From positions 67,563-121,335 of the forward strand of contig JAHDXW010000011.1 in NCBI GenBank assembly GCA_023383015.1: a stretch of 53,773 bases of DNA. The letters are read 5' to 3'. The first letter of the stretch is position 1. Every line of letters starts with the position of its first letter. The translations under genes were made by a program, and so were the position numbers. Under the pieces are notes generated by a model that was not told the origin of the DNA, ran no database searches, and saw only the letters and a list, made by a program, of their open reading frames with translations. Origin of the DNA: Paracoccaceae bacterium (GTDB lineage Bacteria > Pseudomonadota > Alphaproteobacteria > Rhodobacterales > Rhodobacteraceae). Shown here in pieces: positions 18,626 through 27,579 of the stretch.

Positions 18626-20749
18626 ATGGCGGGCTCCGCGCGAACGGTGCTGAAGGCGACGACTGCAGCCGCCCTGCTGGCCGCGGGAGCGACGACCCCG
18701 GCGGTGCCGCAGGGCGCCCCGACGCTCAACCTGTACGGGACGACCGGGCTGATCGACATGCCCTCGGGCCAGCACCAGGCTGACGGCACCTTCAACTTCG
18801 GCGTCAGTCACTTCGCGGGCATCACCAGGACGACGCTCGGCTTCCAGATCGCGCCGCGGATCTCGGGCAGCTTCCGTTACGCCGCGGTTGGGGACTGGAA
18901 CTTCGGCGGGTTCAAGACCTACTACGACCGCAGCTTCGATTTGCGCTTCCGGCTTGTGGACGAGGGCCGCTTCCTGCCGGCCGTGACCATCGGCCTGCAG
19001 GATCTCGCCGGCACCGGCCTGTATTCGGGCGAATACATCGTCGCCACCAAGAACCTCACGCCGCGGCTGCGGGTGACGGCGGGTCTGGGCTGGGGGCGGC
19101 TGGGATCCTATGGTGCGATCGGCTCGCCCTTCGGCGACCGGCCGCCGCCCGATGTCGGCCAGGGTGGCGTGCCGAACTGGGAGCAGTGGTTCCGCGGCCC
19201 GGCCGCCCCCTTCGGCGGCATCGAGTGGCAGGTGACCGACCGGATCGGCCTCAAGGTGGAATATTCCTCCGACGCCTATGAGGTGGAGGACGGCGAGCGC
19301 GGCATCTTCCGTCGCCAGAGCCCCTTCAACTTCGGCATCGAGTACCAGGCCAATCCGCTGACTCGGCTTGGCGCCTACTACATGTACGGCTCGGAGATCG
19401 GGGTGGCGGCGCATTTCGCGCTTGATCCGCGGGTACGACCGGTGACGGCCGGCATCCTCGGCCCCGCGCCCGCGCCGGTGGAGCCGCGGCCGGCGCGCGC
19501 CGCCGACCCCGACGCCTGGTCGGAGGAGTGGGTCACCCAGGCCGATGCGCCGCAGCTTCTGCGCGACAACATTGCCCGCCGTCTGGGGCGCGAGGGGATC
19601 ACCGTGGAGGCGCTGGCGGTGGAATCGCGCCGCGCCCAGCTTCGCATCCGCAACGGCTCCTACGATGCCGAGGCGCAGGCCGTAGGGCGTGCCGCGCGGG
19701 CGCTGGCCAACGTCCTGCCCGCCTCGGTCGAGGTGTTCGAGATAGTGCCGGTGGTCAACGGCATCCCGGCGTCGGCGGTGGTGATGCGCCGCAGCGACGT
19801 CGAGGCGCTGGAGAACGCACCCGACGGGGCCGCCCGGCTGCGCGCGGTCACCACGGTGGCCGACGCGGGGCCATTGCCGGCCGGCGCGGTGCTGGGGGCG
19901 GGGCTCTACCCAAAGCTCAACTGGTCGCTCGCGCCCTTCGCGCGCACCGTGCTGTTCAACGCCGACGGCCCCGTCCGCGTCGGCGTCGGCGCGCGCTTCT
20001 CGGCCAGCCTCGACCTCGCTCCGGGGCTGGTGCTGTCTACCAGCGTGACCAAGCGGATATTCGACAACTTCGGCGAGCCGGCGCCGTCGGATTCGGTGCT
20101 GCCGCGGGTGCGCAGCGACATCAGCCTCTACTCCTCGCGCGGTGATCCGGCGATCGAATCGCTGACCTTTGCCTGGTACGGCCGGCCGGGGCGCGACCTG
20201 TACTCGCGCCTGACAGTGGGCTATCTGGAGCGCATGTTCGGCGGCGTGTCCGCGGAACTGCTGTGGAAACCGGTCGACAGCCGCCTCGCCTTGGGGGTCG
20301 AGGTGAACTACGTCAAGCAGCGCGACTACGACCAGCTGCTCGGCTTCCGCGACTACGAGGTCGCCACCGGCCATGTCTCGGCCTACTACGACTTCGGCAA
20401 CGGATTCCACGGCCAGGTCGACGTCGGCCGCTACCTCGCCGGCGACTGGGGCGCGACCTTCACGCTCGATCGCGAGTTCGCGAACGGCTGGAAGGTGGGT
20501 GCGTTCGCGACGCTGACCGACGTTTCCTTCGACGATTTCGGCGAGGGGTCCTTCGACAAGGGTGTTCGGCTGACGATTCCGGTGAACTGGATGACGGGCA
20601 CGCCCTCGCGGGCGTCGTTCCCGGTCACGTTGCGGCCGGTGCTTCGCGACGGTGGCGCCCGGCTCGAGGTGGACGGCCGGCTGTACGAATCGATCCGCGA
20701 CTACCACGCCCATTCGCTCGACACCCAGTGGGAGAGGTTCTGGCGATGA
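18626..20749 (+). CDS. YjbH-domain outer-membrane exopolysaccharide protein
   Basis: This 707-residue protein of the YjbH/GfcD family (DUF940) consists of predicted outer-membrane beta-barrel proteins linked to exopolysaccharide or group 4 capsule export. An Ala-rich signal peptide (to about residue 30) is followed by LNLYGTTGLIDMPSGQ, the standard YjbH opening. Alternating amphipathic strands follow with many aromatic residues (for example GDWNFGGFKTYYDRSFDLRF). A central periplasmic-like domain (about 300-430) precedes the C-terminal barrel. I chose the ATG at 18626, 8 bases after AGGG; an ATG 6 bases earlier is too close to it. The yjbF-like gene overlaps its stop by 4 bases. Confidence 0.88.
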   Translation: MAGSARTVLKATTAAALLAAGATTPAVPQGAPTLNLYGTTGLIDMPSGQHQADGTFNFGVSHFAGITRTTLGFQIAPRISGSFRYAAVGDWNFGGFKTYYDRSFDLRFRLVDEGRFLPAVTIGLQDLAGTGLYSGEYIVATKNLTPRLRVTAGLGWGRLGSYGAIGSPFGDRPPPDVGQGGVPNWEQWFRGPAAPFGGIEWQVTDRIGLKVEYSSDAYEVEDGERGIFRRQSPFNFGIEYQANPLTRLGAYYMYGSEIGVAAHFALDPRVRPVTAGILGPAPAPVEPRPARAADPDAWSEEWVTQADAPQLLRDNIARRLGREGITVEALAVESRRAQLRIRNGSYDAEAQAVGRAARALANVLPASVEVFEIVPVVNGIPASAVVMRRSDVEALENAPDGAARLRAVTTVADAGPLPAGAVLGAGLYPKLNWSLAPFARTVLFNADGPVRVGVGARFSASLDLAPGLVLSTSVTKRIFDNFGEPAPSDSVLPRVRSDISLYSSRGDPAIESLTFAWYGRPGRDLYSRLTVGYLERMFGGVSAELLWKPVDSRLALGVEVNYVKQRDYDQLLGFRDYEVATGHVSAYYDFGNGFHGQVDVGRYLAGDWGATFTLDREFANGWKVGAFATLTDVSFDDFGEGSFDKGVRLTIPVNWMTGTPSRASFPVTLRPVLRDGGARLEVDGRLYESIRDYHAHSLDTQWERFWR

Positions 20750-21441
20750 CCCGTATGCGCCTGACCGCCCTTGCCGCAGCTGCGGCCGCGCTGTTGTCCG
20801 GCTGCGGTTCCGACCGGGGCGGAAGCGCTGCAGGCCCGTTCGCGGCGCTGCGCGAGGTGGGCGCGCCGGTGGTGGCAGCGGCCTTCGCCGCACGTCGCGC
20901 GACGCCTGCCCAGCCCGGCACCCTGCCGCGGCCGACGCGCGAGCAGATCGATGGTGCCGACCGCGAGATCATCTTCTCTGCCGTCCCGGCGCGGGGGTCG
21001 GGGGCGACACTGGCCAAGATCGGCCAGAACGGCGCGGTCTCGACCTACACCACGGCGGACGCCATGACGCTGTCGCTCGCCGGCGGGGTGGTGGTGGCCA
21101 GCCGTGGCCTGGGCGAGGATCTGATGTCGGCCGAGGCGCCCTCTGCCGCGGCGATCGCGGCAGGGAGGGGCGGGCACGAGCGCGCCTACTACTTCCTCGG
21201 CGGGCTCGACCAGAAGCGCATCCTGCGAATCGCATGTACCCTGCAGCAGACCGGCGGGGCGACGCGGGTGGAACTGGTGGGCCTGTCGTTCCCGGTGCGC
21301 GAGATCACCGAGACCTGCACAGGCAGCGCCGGGACGATCACCAACACATATTGGGTCGAGCCCTCGGGGCGCATCCGCAAGTCGCGCCAGTGGCTGAGCC
21401 CGACGGTCGGCTATCTCGAGCTCGAGCTGCTCTCGCGCTGA
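20746..21441 (+). CDS. YjbF/GfcB-family lipoprotein
   Basis: This is a 231-residue lipoprotein. Signal peptide MTRMRLTALAAAAAALL ends in lipobox LSGC, with Cys20 as the lipidated residue. The body contains REIIFSAVPARGSGATL, VVASRGLGEDLMSAE, AYYFLGGLDQKR and TYWVEPSGRIRKSRQWLSP. The RQW-x-P ending and the 'rG.g.DL' stretch are typical of the YjbF/GfcB family, which works with YjbH in polysaccharide export. The start codon overlaps the YjbH stop (ATGA), so translation is coupled. No GfcC/YjbG homologue is found next to it. Confidence 0.83.
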   Translation: MTRMRLTALAAAAAALLSGCGSDRGGSAAGPFAALREVGAPVVAAAFAARRATPAQPGTLPRPTREQIDGADREIIFSAVPARGSGATLAKIGQNGAVSTYTTADAMTLSLAGGVVVASRGLGEDLMSAEAPSAAAIAAGRGGHERAYYFLGGLDQKRILRIACTLQQTGGATRVELVGLSFPVREITETCTGSAGTITNTYWVEPSGRIRKSRQWLSPTVGYLELELLSR

Positions 21442-21654
21442 CGCGGCGGATCCCCGCCGGTGTGGGATTTCTGACACGCCGGTGGCTTTCCGGCTCGGGC
21501 GTTTACGATCCGCTTCAACAGCTTCCCGGGGAGTGGTAATCGAGGGTCCGGGGATGTGTGGATGATTGCAGAAGATGCTGCATCTGCGCGAAATCTCTTC
21601 CGCTGGCCGCGGATCAGTGATACCGTGATCGACGAAGCACTCAAGGAGTTCACC
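21442..21654 (+). promoter_or_regulatory. 213-base leader before the small GfcA/YjbE-like gene
   Basis: This gap is less GC-rich than its surroundings. It begins with a possible hairpin just after the yjbF stop (CGGCGG/CCGCCG, about 21443-21459) without a strong T run. TTGCAG (21566-21571), 17 bases and CGAAAT (21589-21594) is a weak promoter candidate; TGATAC near 21619 is another possible -10. AAGGAG at 21643-21648 is a strong ribosome site 6 bases from the ATG. Confidence 0.35.
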
Positions 21655-21882
21655 ATGAAGAAGCTCACCACTCTGGCGGCGGCCTCGGCCCTTCTCGCCG
21701 CTTCCGCGACGGCCGGTCTGGCCGGTGGCCCCGTGATCGTGACGCCCGAGCCCGAGCCGGTCGTGGTTGTTCCCGGTCCGGCCGGCACCATGGCTGCCGG
21801 CGTGATCGTCGCGATCCTCGCCGCCGGCGCGCTGCTGCTGGTGCTTTCGGACTCGGACGACAAGACGCCGGGCGAGCGCTGA
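21655..21882 (+). CDS. Small exported GfcA/YjbE-like protein
   Basis: This 75-residue protein has a clear signal peptide (MKKLTTLAAASALLAASATAGLA), a short Pro/Glu/Val-rich segment (VTPEPEPVVVVPGP), a second hydrophobic helix (AAGVIVAILAAGALLLVL) and a charged tail (SDSDDKTPGER). The size, layout and position beside yjbH and yjbF resemble GfcA/YjbE, the small exported first gene of E. coli gfc/yjb operons. Sequence identity is too low to be certain. It has an AAGGAG ribosome site 6 bases before the ATG and is followed by an intrinsic terminator, so it can be a separate short transcript. Confidence 0.65.
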   Translation: MKKLTTLAAASALLAASATAGLAGGPVIVTPEPEPVVVVPGPAGTMAAGVIVAILAAGALLLVLSDSDDKTPGER

Positions 21883-21910
21883 TCGCAGCCTCTGCCTTCT
21901 TCGTGCTCGG

Positions 21911-21934
21911 GGGGTCCGCGTTGCGGGCCCCTCT
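21911..21934 (+). terminator. Intrinsic terminator after the small exported protein gene
   Basis: GGGGTCCGC (21911-21919) pairs with GCGGGCCCC (21923-21931), with one G-T pair and a 3-base loop, and is followed by TCTT. It lies 28 bases after the stop codon and ends the polysaccharide locus. Confidence 0.65.
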
Positions 21935-22052
21935 TGCATTGCGGGCATGCCCCCCGGGCCTGGCCCCACGCGTGCCGGTGCGGCCCCGTCCCCCTTCCAC
22001 TCCGCCCCGACTGCACGCATATAGGCGCAGACGTCAGAGCGAGAGGAATGGC

Positions 22053-22958
22053 ATGCTCGGGTTGAAGGACGGAAAGTCCGCCGCTGCGCCGGCGCCGGTG
22101 AAGGACGGCAGCGAATCCACCTTCATGGCGGACGTGATCGAGGCGAGCCGCGAGGTTCCGGTCATCGTCGATTTCTGGGCGACGTGGTGCGGGCCCTGCA
22201 AGACGCTTGGACCGATGCTCGAGGCCGCGGTGGCGGCGGCGCGCGGCAAGGTGCGGATGGTCAAGATCGACGTCGACCGCAACCAGCGCATCGCCGCGCA
22301 GTTGCGCATCCAGTCGATCCCCACCGTGTACGCCTTCTGGCAGGGCCAGCCGGTCGACGGCTTCCAGGGCGCCGTGCCGGCATCCGAGTTGCGCGCCTTC
22401 GTCGACCGCGTCGTCGCGCTTGCGGGCGACGGCGGGCTGGGCGAAGCCGTGGCCGCGGCCGAGGCGATGCTGGCCGAGGGCGCCGCGGTGGACGCGGCCG
22501 AGACCTTCGCCGCGATCCTCGCGCAGGAGCCCGAGCACGCCGCCGCCTATGCCGGGATGGTGCGCGCCTATCTCGCCGCCGGCGAGGCCGACAAGGCGGC
22601 CGCGTTCCTGGCTGCCGCGCCCGCCAAGATCGCCAAGTCGGTCGAGCTCGAGGCTGTGCGCGCCCAGATCGAGCTGGCCCGCCAGGCCGCCAAGGCCGGG
22701 CCCGTGGCCGAGCTGCGTGCGCGCGTCGCCGCCAGCCCGAGCGACAACCAGGCCCGCTTCGACCTGGCGCTGGCGCTGCACGCCGCGGGCAAGGTCGAGG
22801 AGGCGGTCGGCGAGCTTCTCGAGCTGTTCCGCCGCGACCGGGAATGGAACGACGGTGCGGCACGCAGCCAGCTGATGACCATCTTCGAGGCGCTGAAGCC
22901 GCAGGATCCCATCGCCCTCAAGGGCCGCCGCCGCCTCAGCTCGATGATATTTGCCTGA
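22053..22958 (+). CDS. CnoX/YbbN-like thioredoxin-fold protein with TPR region
   Basis: This 301-residue cytoplasmic protein has an N-terminal thioredoxin domain (about 22-125) with the redox motif WCGPC (Cys46, Cys49) in VDFWATWCGPCKTLGP and the cis-Pro loop SIPTVYAF. A helical TPR-like C-terminal domain follows (about 130-290), with the end motif REWNDGAARSQLMTIFEAL typical of YbbN/CnoX. CnoX proteins act as chaperone-redox partners that protect and hand over clients to GroEL under oxidative stress. Unlike E. coli CnoX (SxxC), this one keeps CGPC, so it may also be a reductase. GAGAGGA precedes the ATG by 5 bases; TATAGG (22020-22025) is a possible -10. Confidence 0.9.
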   Translation: MLGLKDGKSAAAPAPVKDGSESTFMADVIEASREVPVIVDFWATWCGPCKTLGPMLEAAVAAARGKVRMVKIDVDRNQRIAAQLRIQSIPTVYAFWQGQPVDGFQGAVPASELRAFVDRVVALAGDGGLGEAVAAAEAMLAEGAAVDAAETFAAILAQEPEHAAAYAGMVRAYLAAGEADKAAAFLAAAPAKIAKSVELEAVRAQIELARQAAKAGPVAELRARVAASPSDNQARFDLALALHAAGKVEEAVGELLELFRRDREWNDGAARSQLMTIFEALKPQDPIALKGRRRLSSMIFA

Positions 22959-22985
22959 GCGCGGCCGCGGCCTAGGTTGCGCAGG

Positions 22986-23642
22986 ATGATCAAGGCTGCC
23001 GACCTGCCCGAGACGATTGCGCTGTTTCCGCTGCCCGGGGCGCTGCTGCTGCCCCGGGCGCGGCTTCCGCTGCACATCTTCGAGCCGCGCTACCTGGCGA
23101 TGCTCGACGACACGATGAAGACGCGGCACCGGCTGATCGGAATGATCCAGCCCCGCGAGATGCCCCGCGACGTGCCCGCCCCGGCCGAGCGGCGGATGCA
23201 TGCGATCGGATGCGCGGGCCGGCTGACGGCGTTCTCCGAGACCGAGGACGGCCGTTACATGATCACGCTCACCGGGATCTCCCGCTTTCGTTTCCAGCGC
23301 GAGGTGCCGGGCTTCACCCCCTACCTCCGCGCCGACATCTCCTGGTCGGGGTTCGAGCGCGACCTCGGCAACGCCGAGTCCGACCCGGGGTTCCGACGCG
23401 ACCCCTTTCTCGACCTGCTGGGGCGCTACTTCGCGGCCCAGGGGCTGTCGACCGACTGGTCGAGCCTGCGCCAGGCCGAGGAGGAGTTGCTGATCAACTC
23501 GCTGTCGATGCTCTGCCCCTTCGCACCCGAGGACAAGCAGGCCCTGCTCGAGGCGCCGTCGCTGCCCACCCGGCGCGAAACGCTGGTGACGCTGATCGAG
23601 TTCGCGCTGCGCGGCGGGTCGAGCGAGGAAATCCTGCAGTGA
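22986..23642 (+). CDS. Lon-substrate-binding-domain (LON/PUA-like) protein
   Basis: This 218-residue protein consists of the N-terminal LON domain without protease or ATPase parts. Key stretches are [54 protein letters not shown] and LTGISRFRF, then [20 protein letters not shown]. It is widespread in alphaproteobacteria next to thioredoxin-like genes, but its role is not established; protein binding is assumed. The ATG at 22986 fits the family start; a TTG 9 bases earlier is possible. The gene overlaps the next start by 4 bases. Confidence 0.88.
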   Translation: MIKAADLPETIALFPLPGALLLPRARLPLHIFEPRYLAMLDDTMKTRHRLIGMIQPREMPRDVPAPAERRMHAIGCAGRLTAFSETEDGRYMITLTGISRFRFQREVPGFTPYLRADISWSGFERDLGNAESDPGFRRDPFLDLLGRYFAAQGLSTDWSSLRQAEEELLINSLSMLCPFAPEDKQALLEAPSLPTRRETLVTLIEFALRGGSSEEILQ

Positions 23643-23878
23643 CCGGCGCCGGCGACGCCGCCCCCGCCGGTGACCCGCCCGCCGGACCGGGCGCCGGCGA
23701 GGATGCCCGCGGCTTCGACCGGCGGATGCTCGAGGCGCTTGTCTGCCCCGTCACCCACGCGCCCCTGCGCTACGATGCCGAGCGGCAGGAACTCGTCTCG
23801 CGCACGGCCCATCTCGCCTTCCCGGTCCGAAACGGCATCCCGATCCTGCTGGTCAGCGAGGCGCGCGAGATCGACTGA
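23639..23878 (+). CDS. Trm112-family small protein
   Basis: This is a 79-residue protein starting at a GTG that overlaps the LON gene stop (GTGA). The core [52 protein letters not shown] matches the Trm112/YcaR family, small partners that activate methyltransferases. The N-terminal 27 residues are a low-complexity Ala/Gly/Pro extension not needed for the fold, so the true start could lie further downstream. Most bacterial members have one CP motif rather than a full zinc site, as here. Confidence 0.85.
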   Translation: MTGAGDAAPAGDPPAGPGAGEDARGFDRRMLEALVCPVTHAPLRYDAERQELVSRTAHLAFPVRNGIPILLVSEAREID

Positions 23879-23948
23879 CGCAGCAGCTTGACGCGCGGCA
23901 CGCCATCAGCCAAGCGGACCCTGCCAGCCCGCGACCGGAGTTGCCCCG

Positions 23949-24752
23949 ATGCCCGCGATCGATGCCGCCGTTCGCGCAGCGCTCTGGGCGGCGGCCCATG
24001 CCGCCGCCGATGCCGCCCGCACGGCGACGCTGCGGCATTTCCGTAGCGCCGGGCTGGACGCCGATTCCAAGGAGGCGGCGCGGTTCGACCCGGTAACCGT
24101 GGCCGACCGCGAGGCGGAAGCGGCGATCCGCGACGCGCTCGCCCGGCTGCGGCCCGACGATGCGATCCTCGGGGAGGAGTTCGCCGCCCGCGCCGGGGCC
24201 TCGGGGCTGACCTGGGTGGTCGACCCCATCGACGGCACACGCGGCTATCTCTCGGGTACCCCGAACTGGGGGACGCTGGTGGCGGTGGCCGATGCGACCG
24301 GCGCGCCGCTCCTGGGGGTGATCGACCAGCCCTACATCGGCGAGCGCTTCTGCGGCGGCTGGGGAGAGGGCTGGCTGGAGGGGCCGCAGGGCCGCCGGCC
24401 GCTTGCCACCCGCGCGGCCCGGCCGCTGGATCGCGCGATCCTGTTCACCACCTTTCCCGAGATCGGCACCGCCGAGGAGGCCGCGGCCTTCCGCCGTCTG
24501 GCGGCGCGGGTGCGGCTCGTCCGCTACGGAATGGACTGCTACGCCTACGCGCTGGTGGCCCTGGGCCAGATCGACCTCGTGGTCGAGGCGGGGCTGGCGG
24601 CCTACGATGTTGCGGCCCCGATCGCGGTGATCGAGGCCGCCGGCGGCATCGTCACCGACTGGGAGGGCCGGGCAGCCCACCGCGGCGGCCGGGTGATCGC
24701 CGCGGCCAACAGCGGGCTGCATGCTGCCGCGCTGGCGGCGCTGGCTGGCTGA
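23949..24752 (+). CDS. hisN: HisN-type histidinol-phosphatase (inositol-monophosphatase family)
   Basis: This is a 267-residue Mg-dependent phosphatase of the IMPase fold. Metal-binding motifs are FDPVTVADREAE, ILGEEF and WVVDPIDGTRGYLSGTPNWGTLVAV. The last, with GTRxxxxGxPxWGTL, is characteristic of the HisN-like group that dephosphorylates L-histidinol phosphate in histidine synthesis. The C-terminal YDVAAPIAVIEAAGGIVTDWEG carries the final metal aspartate. A related CysQ or IMPase function cannot be excluded from sequence alone. It follows the Trm112 gene on the same strand after 70 bases and is convergent with guaD, 9 bases away. Confidence 0.85.
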   Translation: MPAIDAAVRAALWAAAHAAADAARTATLRHFRSAGLDADSKEAARFDPVTVADREAEAAIRDALARLRPDDAILGEEFAARAGASGLTWVVDPIDGTRGYLSGTPNWGTLVAVADATGAPLLGVIDQPYIGERFCGGWGEGWLEGPQGRRPLATRAARPLDRAILFTTFPEIGTAEEAAAFRRLAARVRLVRYGMDCYAYALVALGQIDLVVEAGLAAYDVAAPIAVIEAAGGIVTDWEGRAAHRGGRVIAAANSGLHAAALAALAG

Positions 24753-24761
24753 GCGGGGCCT

Positions 24762-26060
24762 TCAGCGCCCCGGCAGCGCCACCGGCGCGCCATCCACCCA
24801 GACCGCGCGCACCGCCCGGTCGTCGCCCATCATGATGGTGGGGAAGAGCGCCTCCCACAGGTCGCCGGCGCGGGCGGCGCGCTGGGCGATCGCGGGGGTC
24901 GAGGCGAGGTCGAGCACCACGAGGTCGGCCTCCATCCCCGGGGCGAGGCGGCCGATGCGGTCGTCGAGGTGCAGCGCGCGCGCCGCCCCGGCAGTGGCCA
25001 GCCACCAGAGCTGGGAGGGGTGCACGGCATGGCCGCGCAGCTGGGCGATCTCGTAGGCCGCGGCCATCGTCCTGAGCATCGAGAAGGACGATCCGCCGCC
25101 GGTGTCGGTGGCCAGCCCGACCCTGACACGTCCACCGGCCAGTCCGGCAAGGTCGAACAGCCCCGAACCGATGAAGCTGTTCGAGGTCGGGCAATGGGCG
25201 ACCGAGGCCCCCGCCTCGGACAGCCGCGCCCGCTCGCGCGACGTCAGGTGGATGCAATGGCCGAACACCGCGCGCGGGCCGAGAAGCCCGGCAGCCTCGT
25301 AGACGTCGAGATAGTCGCGCGCGCCGGGGAACAGCCGGGCGACCCAGGCGACCTCGTCGGTCTGCTCGGCGAGGTGGGTCTGCATCAGGCAGTCGGGATG
25401 GGCAGCCCAGAGGGCACCGAGGGCGTCCAGTTGCCCGGGCGAGGAGGTGGGGGCAAAGCGCGGGGTGATCGCCACGCCAAGCCGCCCGCACCCGTGCCAG
25501 CGCGCGATCAGGGCCTCGGTCTCGTCATGGGCGGCGCGGGCGCTGTCGGTCAGCCCGGCGGGGGCGTTGCGGTCCATCGCCGTACGTCCGGCGACGACGC
25601 GCATTCCGCGCCGCCCGGCCTCGGCGAGGTAGGCATCGACGCTGCCGGGGTGGATGGTGGCGTAGGTGCAGACCGTGGTCGTGCCGTGGGCGGTGAGCAG
25701 GTCAAGATGGCGGGCGGCGACCGCCGCAGCATATGCGGGGTCGGCAAAGCGCATCTCCTCGGGGAAGGTGTAGAGGTTCAGCCAGTCGATCAGCCGCTTG
25801 CCCCAGCTCGCGATGATGGCGGTCTGGGGGTAGTGGGCGTGGCTGTCGACGAAGCCGGCCGAGATCAGCGCCGTGCCGTAGTCGACGGTCTCGGCCACCG
25901 GATGGGCAGACCGCAGGGCACCCGCCGGGCCGACCGCGGCGATCCGCCCGGCCGAGACCAGCACCGCCCCCTGCCGCTCGTGGCGAGCCGCACCGGGGCC
26001 CTCGGCGAAGGGATCGCCGGCAAAGGTCAGGGTCTGCCCCAGCAGCAGACGGTCAGGCAT
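24762..26060 (-). CDS. guaD: Guanine deaminase
   Basis: This is a 432-residue amidohydrolase that converts guanine to xanthine in purine degradation. It shows the metal and substrate motifs of GuaD: GFVDSHAHYPQT (HxH), RTAMDRNAPAGL, ITPRFAPTSS, MQTHLAEQTDEV, VFGHCIHLTSRERARL, VAHCPTSNSFIGSGLF and GLATDTGGGSSFSML with the catalytic Asp. The start at 26060 (MPDRLLLGQTL) fits the family; an in-frame ATG 42 bases earlier adds an unusual leader. It is divergent from mgtE with a 142-base intergenic region and convergent with hisN. Confidence 0.94.
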   Translation of the reverse strand: MPDRLLLGQTLTFAGDPFAEGPGAARHERQGAVLVSAGRIAAVGPAGALRSAHPVAETVDYGTALISAGFVDSHAHYPQTAIIASWGKRLIDWLNLYTFPEEMRFADPAYAAAVAARHLDLLTAHGTTTVCTYATIHPGSVDAYLAEAGRRGMRVVAGRTAMDRNAPAGLTDSARAAHDETEALIARWHGCGRLGVAITPRFAPTSSPGQLDALGALWAAHPDCLMQTHLAEQTDEVAWVARLFPGARDYLDVYEAAGLLGPRAVFGHCIHLTSRERARLSEAGASVAHCPTSNSFIGSGLFDLAGLAGGRVRVGLATDTGGGSSFSMLRTMAAAYEIAQLRGHAVHPSQLWWLATAGAARALHLDDRIGRLAPGMEADLVVLDLASTPAIAQRAARAGDLWEALFPTIMMGDDRAVRAVWVDGAPVALPGR

Positions 26061-26202
26061 CGCGTCGGCCCCATCGTGCACGGGCGGCACTGGCACGGCC
26101 ACCCGGCCGCGCGGGGCACCGCGGCGCCCCCTGTTGCCGAGAGTAGCATTGCGCTAAGCCGACGCCAGACGCCTTGCAGCCCTGCACGGAGAAAATCCCG
26201 GC

Positions 26203-27579
26203 ATGGACCAGCATCCCCAAGGCCCCGACCGCCGGCCGGCCCCGGCGGCGAAGGACCCGCTCGAGACGCTGCGCGCCGCACTGTCGGCGAGCGATGCCGC
26301 CGGGCTGAAGGCCCTGCTCGGACCGCTTCATGCGGCCGACATCGCCGACCTGGCCGCCCAGCTTGTCCCGGCCGAGCGACGCGAGCTGTTCGCCCTCTAC
26401 CGCGGCGAGATCGACGGTGAGATCCTGTCCGAGCTCGACGACGACCTGCGCGAGGAGGCGATCGCGGCGATCAGCCCCGAGGTGCTGGCCGAGGCGCTGC
26501 GGGAGCTTGAATCCGACGATGTCGTCGACATCGTCGAGGACCTCGACCCGCCGCAGCAGGGGATGATCCTCGCCGCGCTCGGGTCCGCCGACCGTGCCGC
26601 AGTCGAGCAGTCGCTCGGCTATCCGGAGTACTCCGCCGGCCGGCTGATGCAGCGCGAGGTGGTCGTCGCGCCCGAGCACTGGACGGTGGGCGAGGCCATC
26701 GACTTCCTCCGCGGCGCCGCCGAACGGCTGCCCGACCAGTTCTATCACGTCATCCTCGTCGATCCGCGGATGCGGCCGCTGGGGTACGTCACCCTCGGCA
26801 GGGTGCTGTCGTCGCGCCGCGAGGTGCCCCTGCGCGCCATCACCGAGGACAGCCTCCGCACCGTGAGCGTGCTCGACAAGGGCGAGGACGTGGCGCGCGC
26901 CTTCAACAAGTACCACCTGATCTCGGCCCCGGTCGTGGACGGCAACGGCCGGCTGGCCGGGGTCATCACCATCGACGACGCGATGGAGGTGCTCGACGAG
27001 GAGCATGAGGAGGACATGCTGCGGCTGGCGGGGGCAGGCGAGGCCAGCGCCGCCGACGGGGTGGTCGGGACGGTGCGCAAGCGGCTGCCCTGGCTGGTCG
27101 TCAACCTCTTCACCGCGTCGCTGTCGGCGGTCGTCATCTCGCGCTTCGAGGACACGATCGCGGCCCTCGTGGCGCTGGCGGCACTGATGCCGATCGTCGC
27201 CTCGACCGGCGGCATCGGCGGCACCCAGGCGCTGGCAGTGGCGGTGCGGGCGCTGGCGACGCGCCAGATCACTCCGGCGACCGCCCGCAGAGTGATCCTG
27301 CGCGAGGCCGGCGCGGGGCTTCTGAACGGGGTCGGGCTGGCGCTGCTGCTCGGGGTGGCGGGCTGGACGATCTTCGGCGAGCCGCTGCTGGGCCTGGTGC
27401 TGGGGCTTGCCATGGTCGTCAACCAGCTGACCGCAGCGCTGGGCGGCGTGCTGGTGCCGCTCACCCTCGACCGGCTGGGGTTCGACCCCGCGCTCGCCTC
27501 GGGAACCTTCGTGACGACGCTGACCGACGTGATGGGCTTCTTCGCCTTCCTCGGGCTGGCGACGCTGCTGCTGCTGTGA
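26203..27579 (+). CDS. mgtE: Magnesium transporter MgtE
   Basis: This is a 458-residue MgtE-type Mg2+ channel. The cytoplasmic N-domain (about 20-145) has the superhelical pattern ALKALLGPLHAADIADL and LDPPQQGMIL. Two CBS domains follow (about 150-275), with YPEYSAGRLM at their start and the acidic DEEHEEDML linker. Five membrane helices (about 295-458) form the pore. The pore-region sequence is MPIVASTGGIGGTQALAV, where most MgtE proteins have GGN-x-GTQ; residue 338 is Ile instead of Asn. The gene overlaps the next one by 4 bases. Confidence 0.93.
   Translation: MDQHPQGPDRRPAPAAKDPLETLRAALSASDAAGLKALLGPLHAADIADLAAQLVPAERRELFALYRGEIDGEILSELDDDLREEAIAAISPEVLAEALRELESDDVVDIVEDLDPPQQGMILAALGSADRAAVEQSLGYPEYSAGRLMQREVVVAPEHWTVGEAIDFLRGAAERLPDQFYHVILVDPRMRPLGYVTLGRVLSSRREVPLRAITEDSLRTVSVLDKGEDVARAFNKYHLISAPVVDGNGRLAGVITIDDAMEVLDEEHEEDMLRLAGAGEASAADGVVGTVRKRLPWLVVNLFTASLSAVVISRFEDTIAALVALAALMPIVASTGGIGGTQALAVAVRALATRQITPATARRVILREAGAGLLNGVGLALLLGVAGWTIFGEPLLGLVLGLAMVVNQLTAALGGVLVPLTLDRLGFDPALASGTFVTTLTDVMGFFAFLGLATLLLL

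Noticed and set aside
18077-20893. A 938-codon frame antisense to the polysaccharide export genes
   Set aside because: No protein-like features; the sense strand has clear YjbH and YjbF genes.
21557-21565. TGTGGATGA, one mismatch from a DnaA box
   Set aside because: A single isolated copy 10 kb from dnaA, with no cluster of boxes or AT-rich element.
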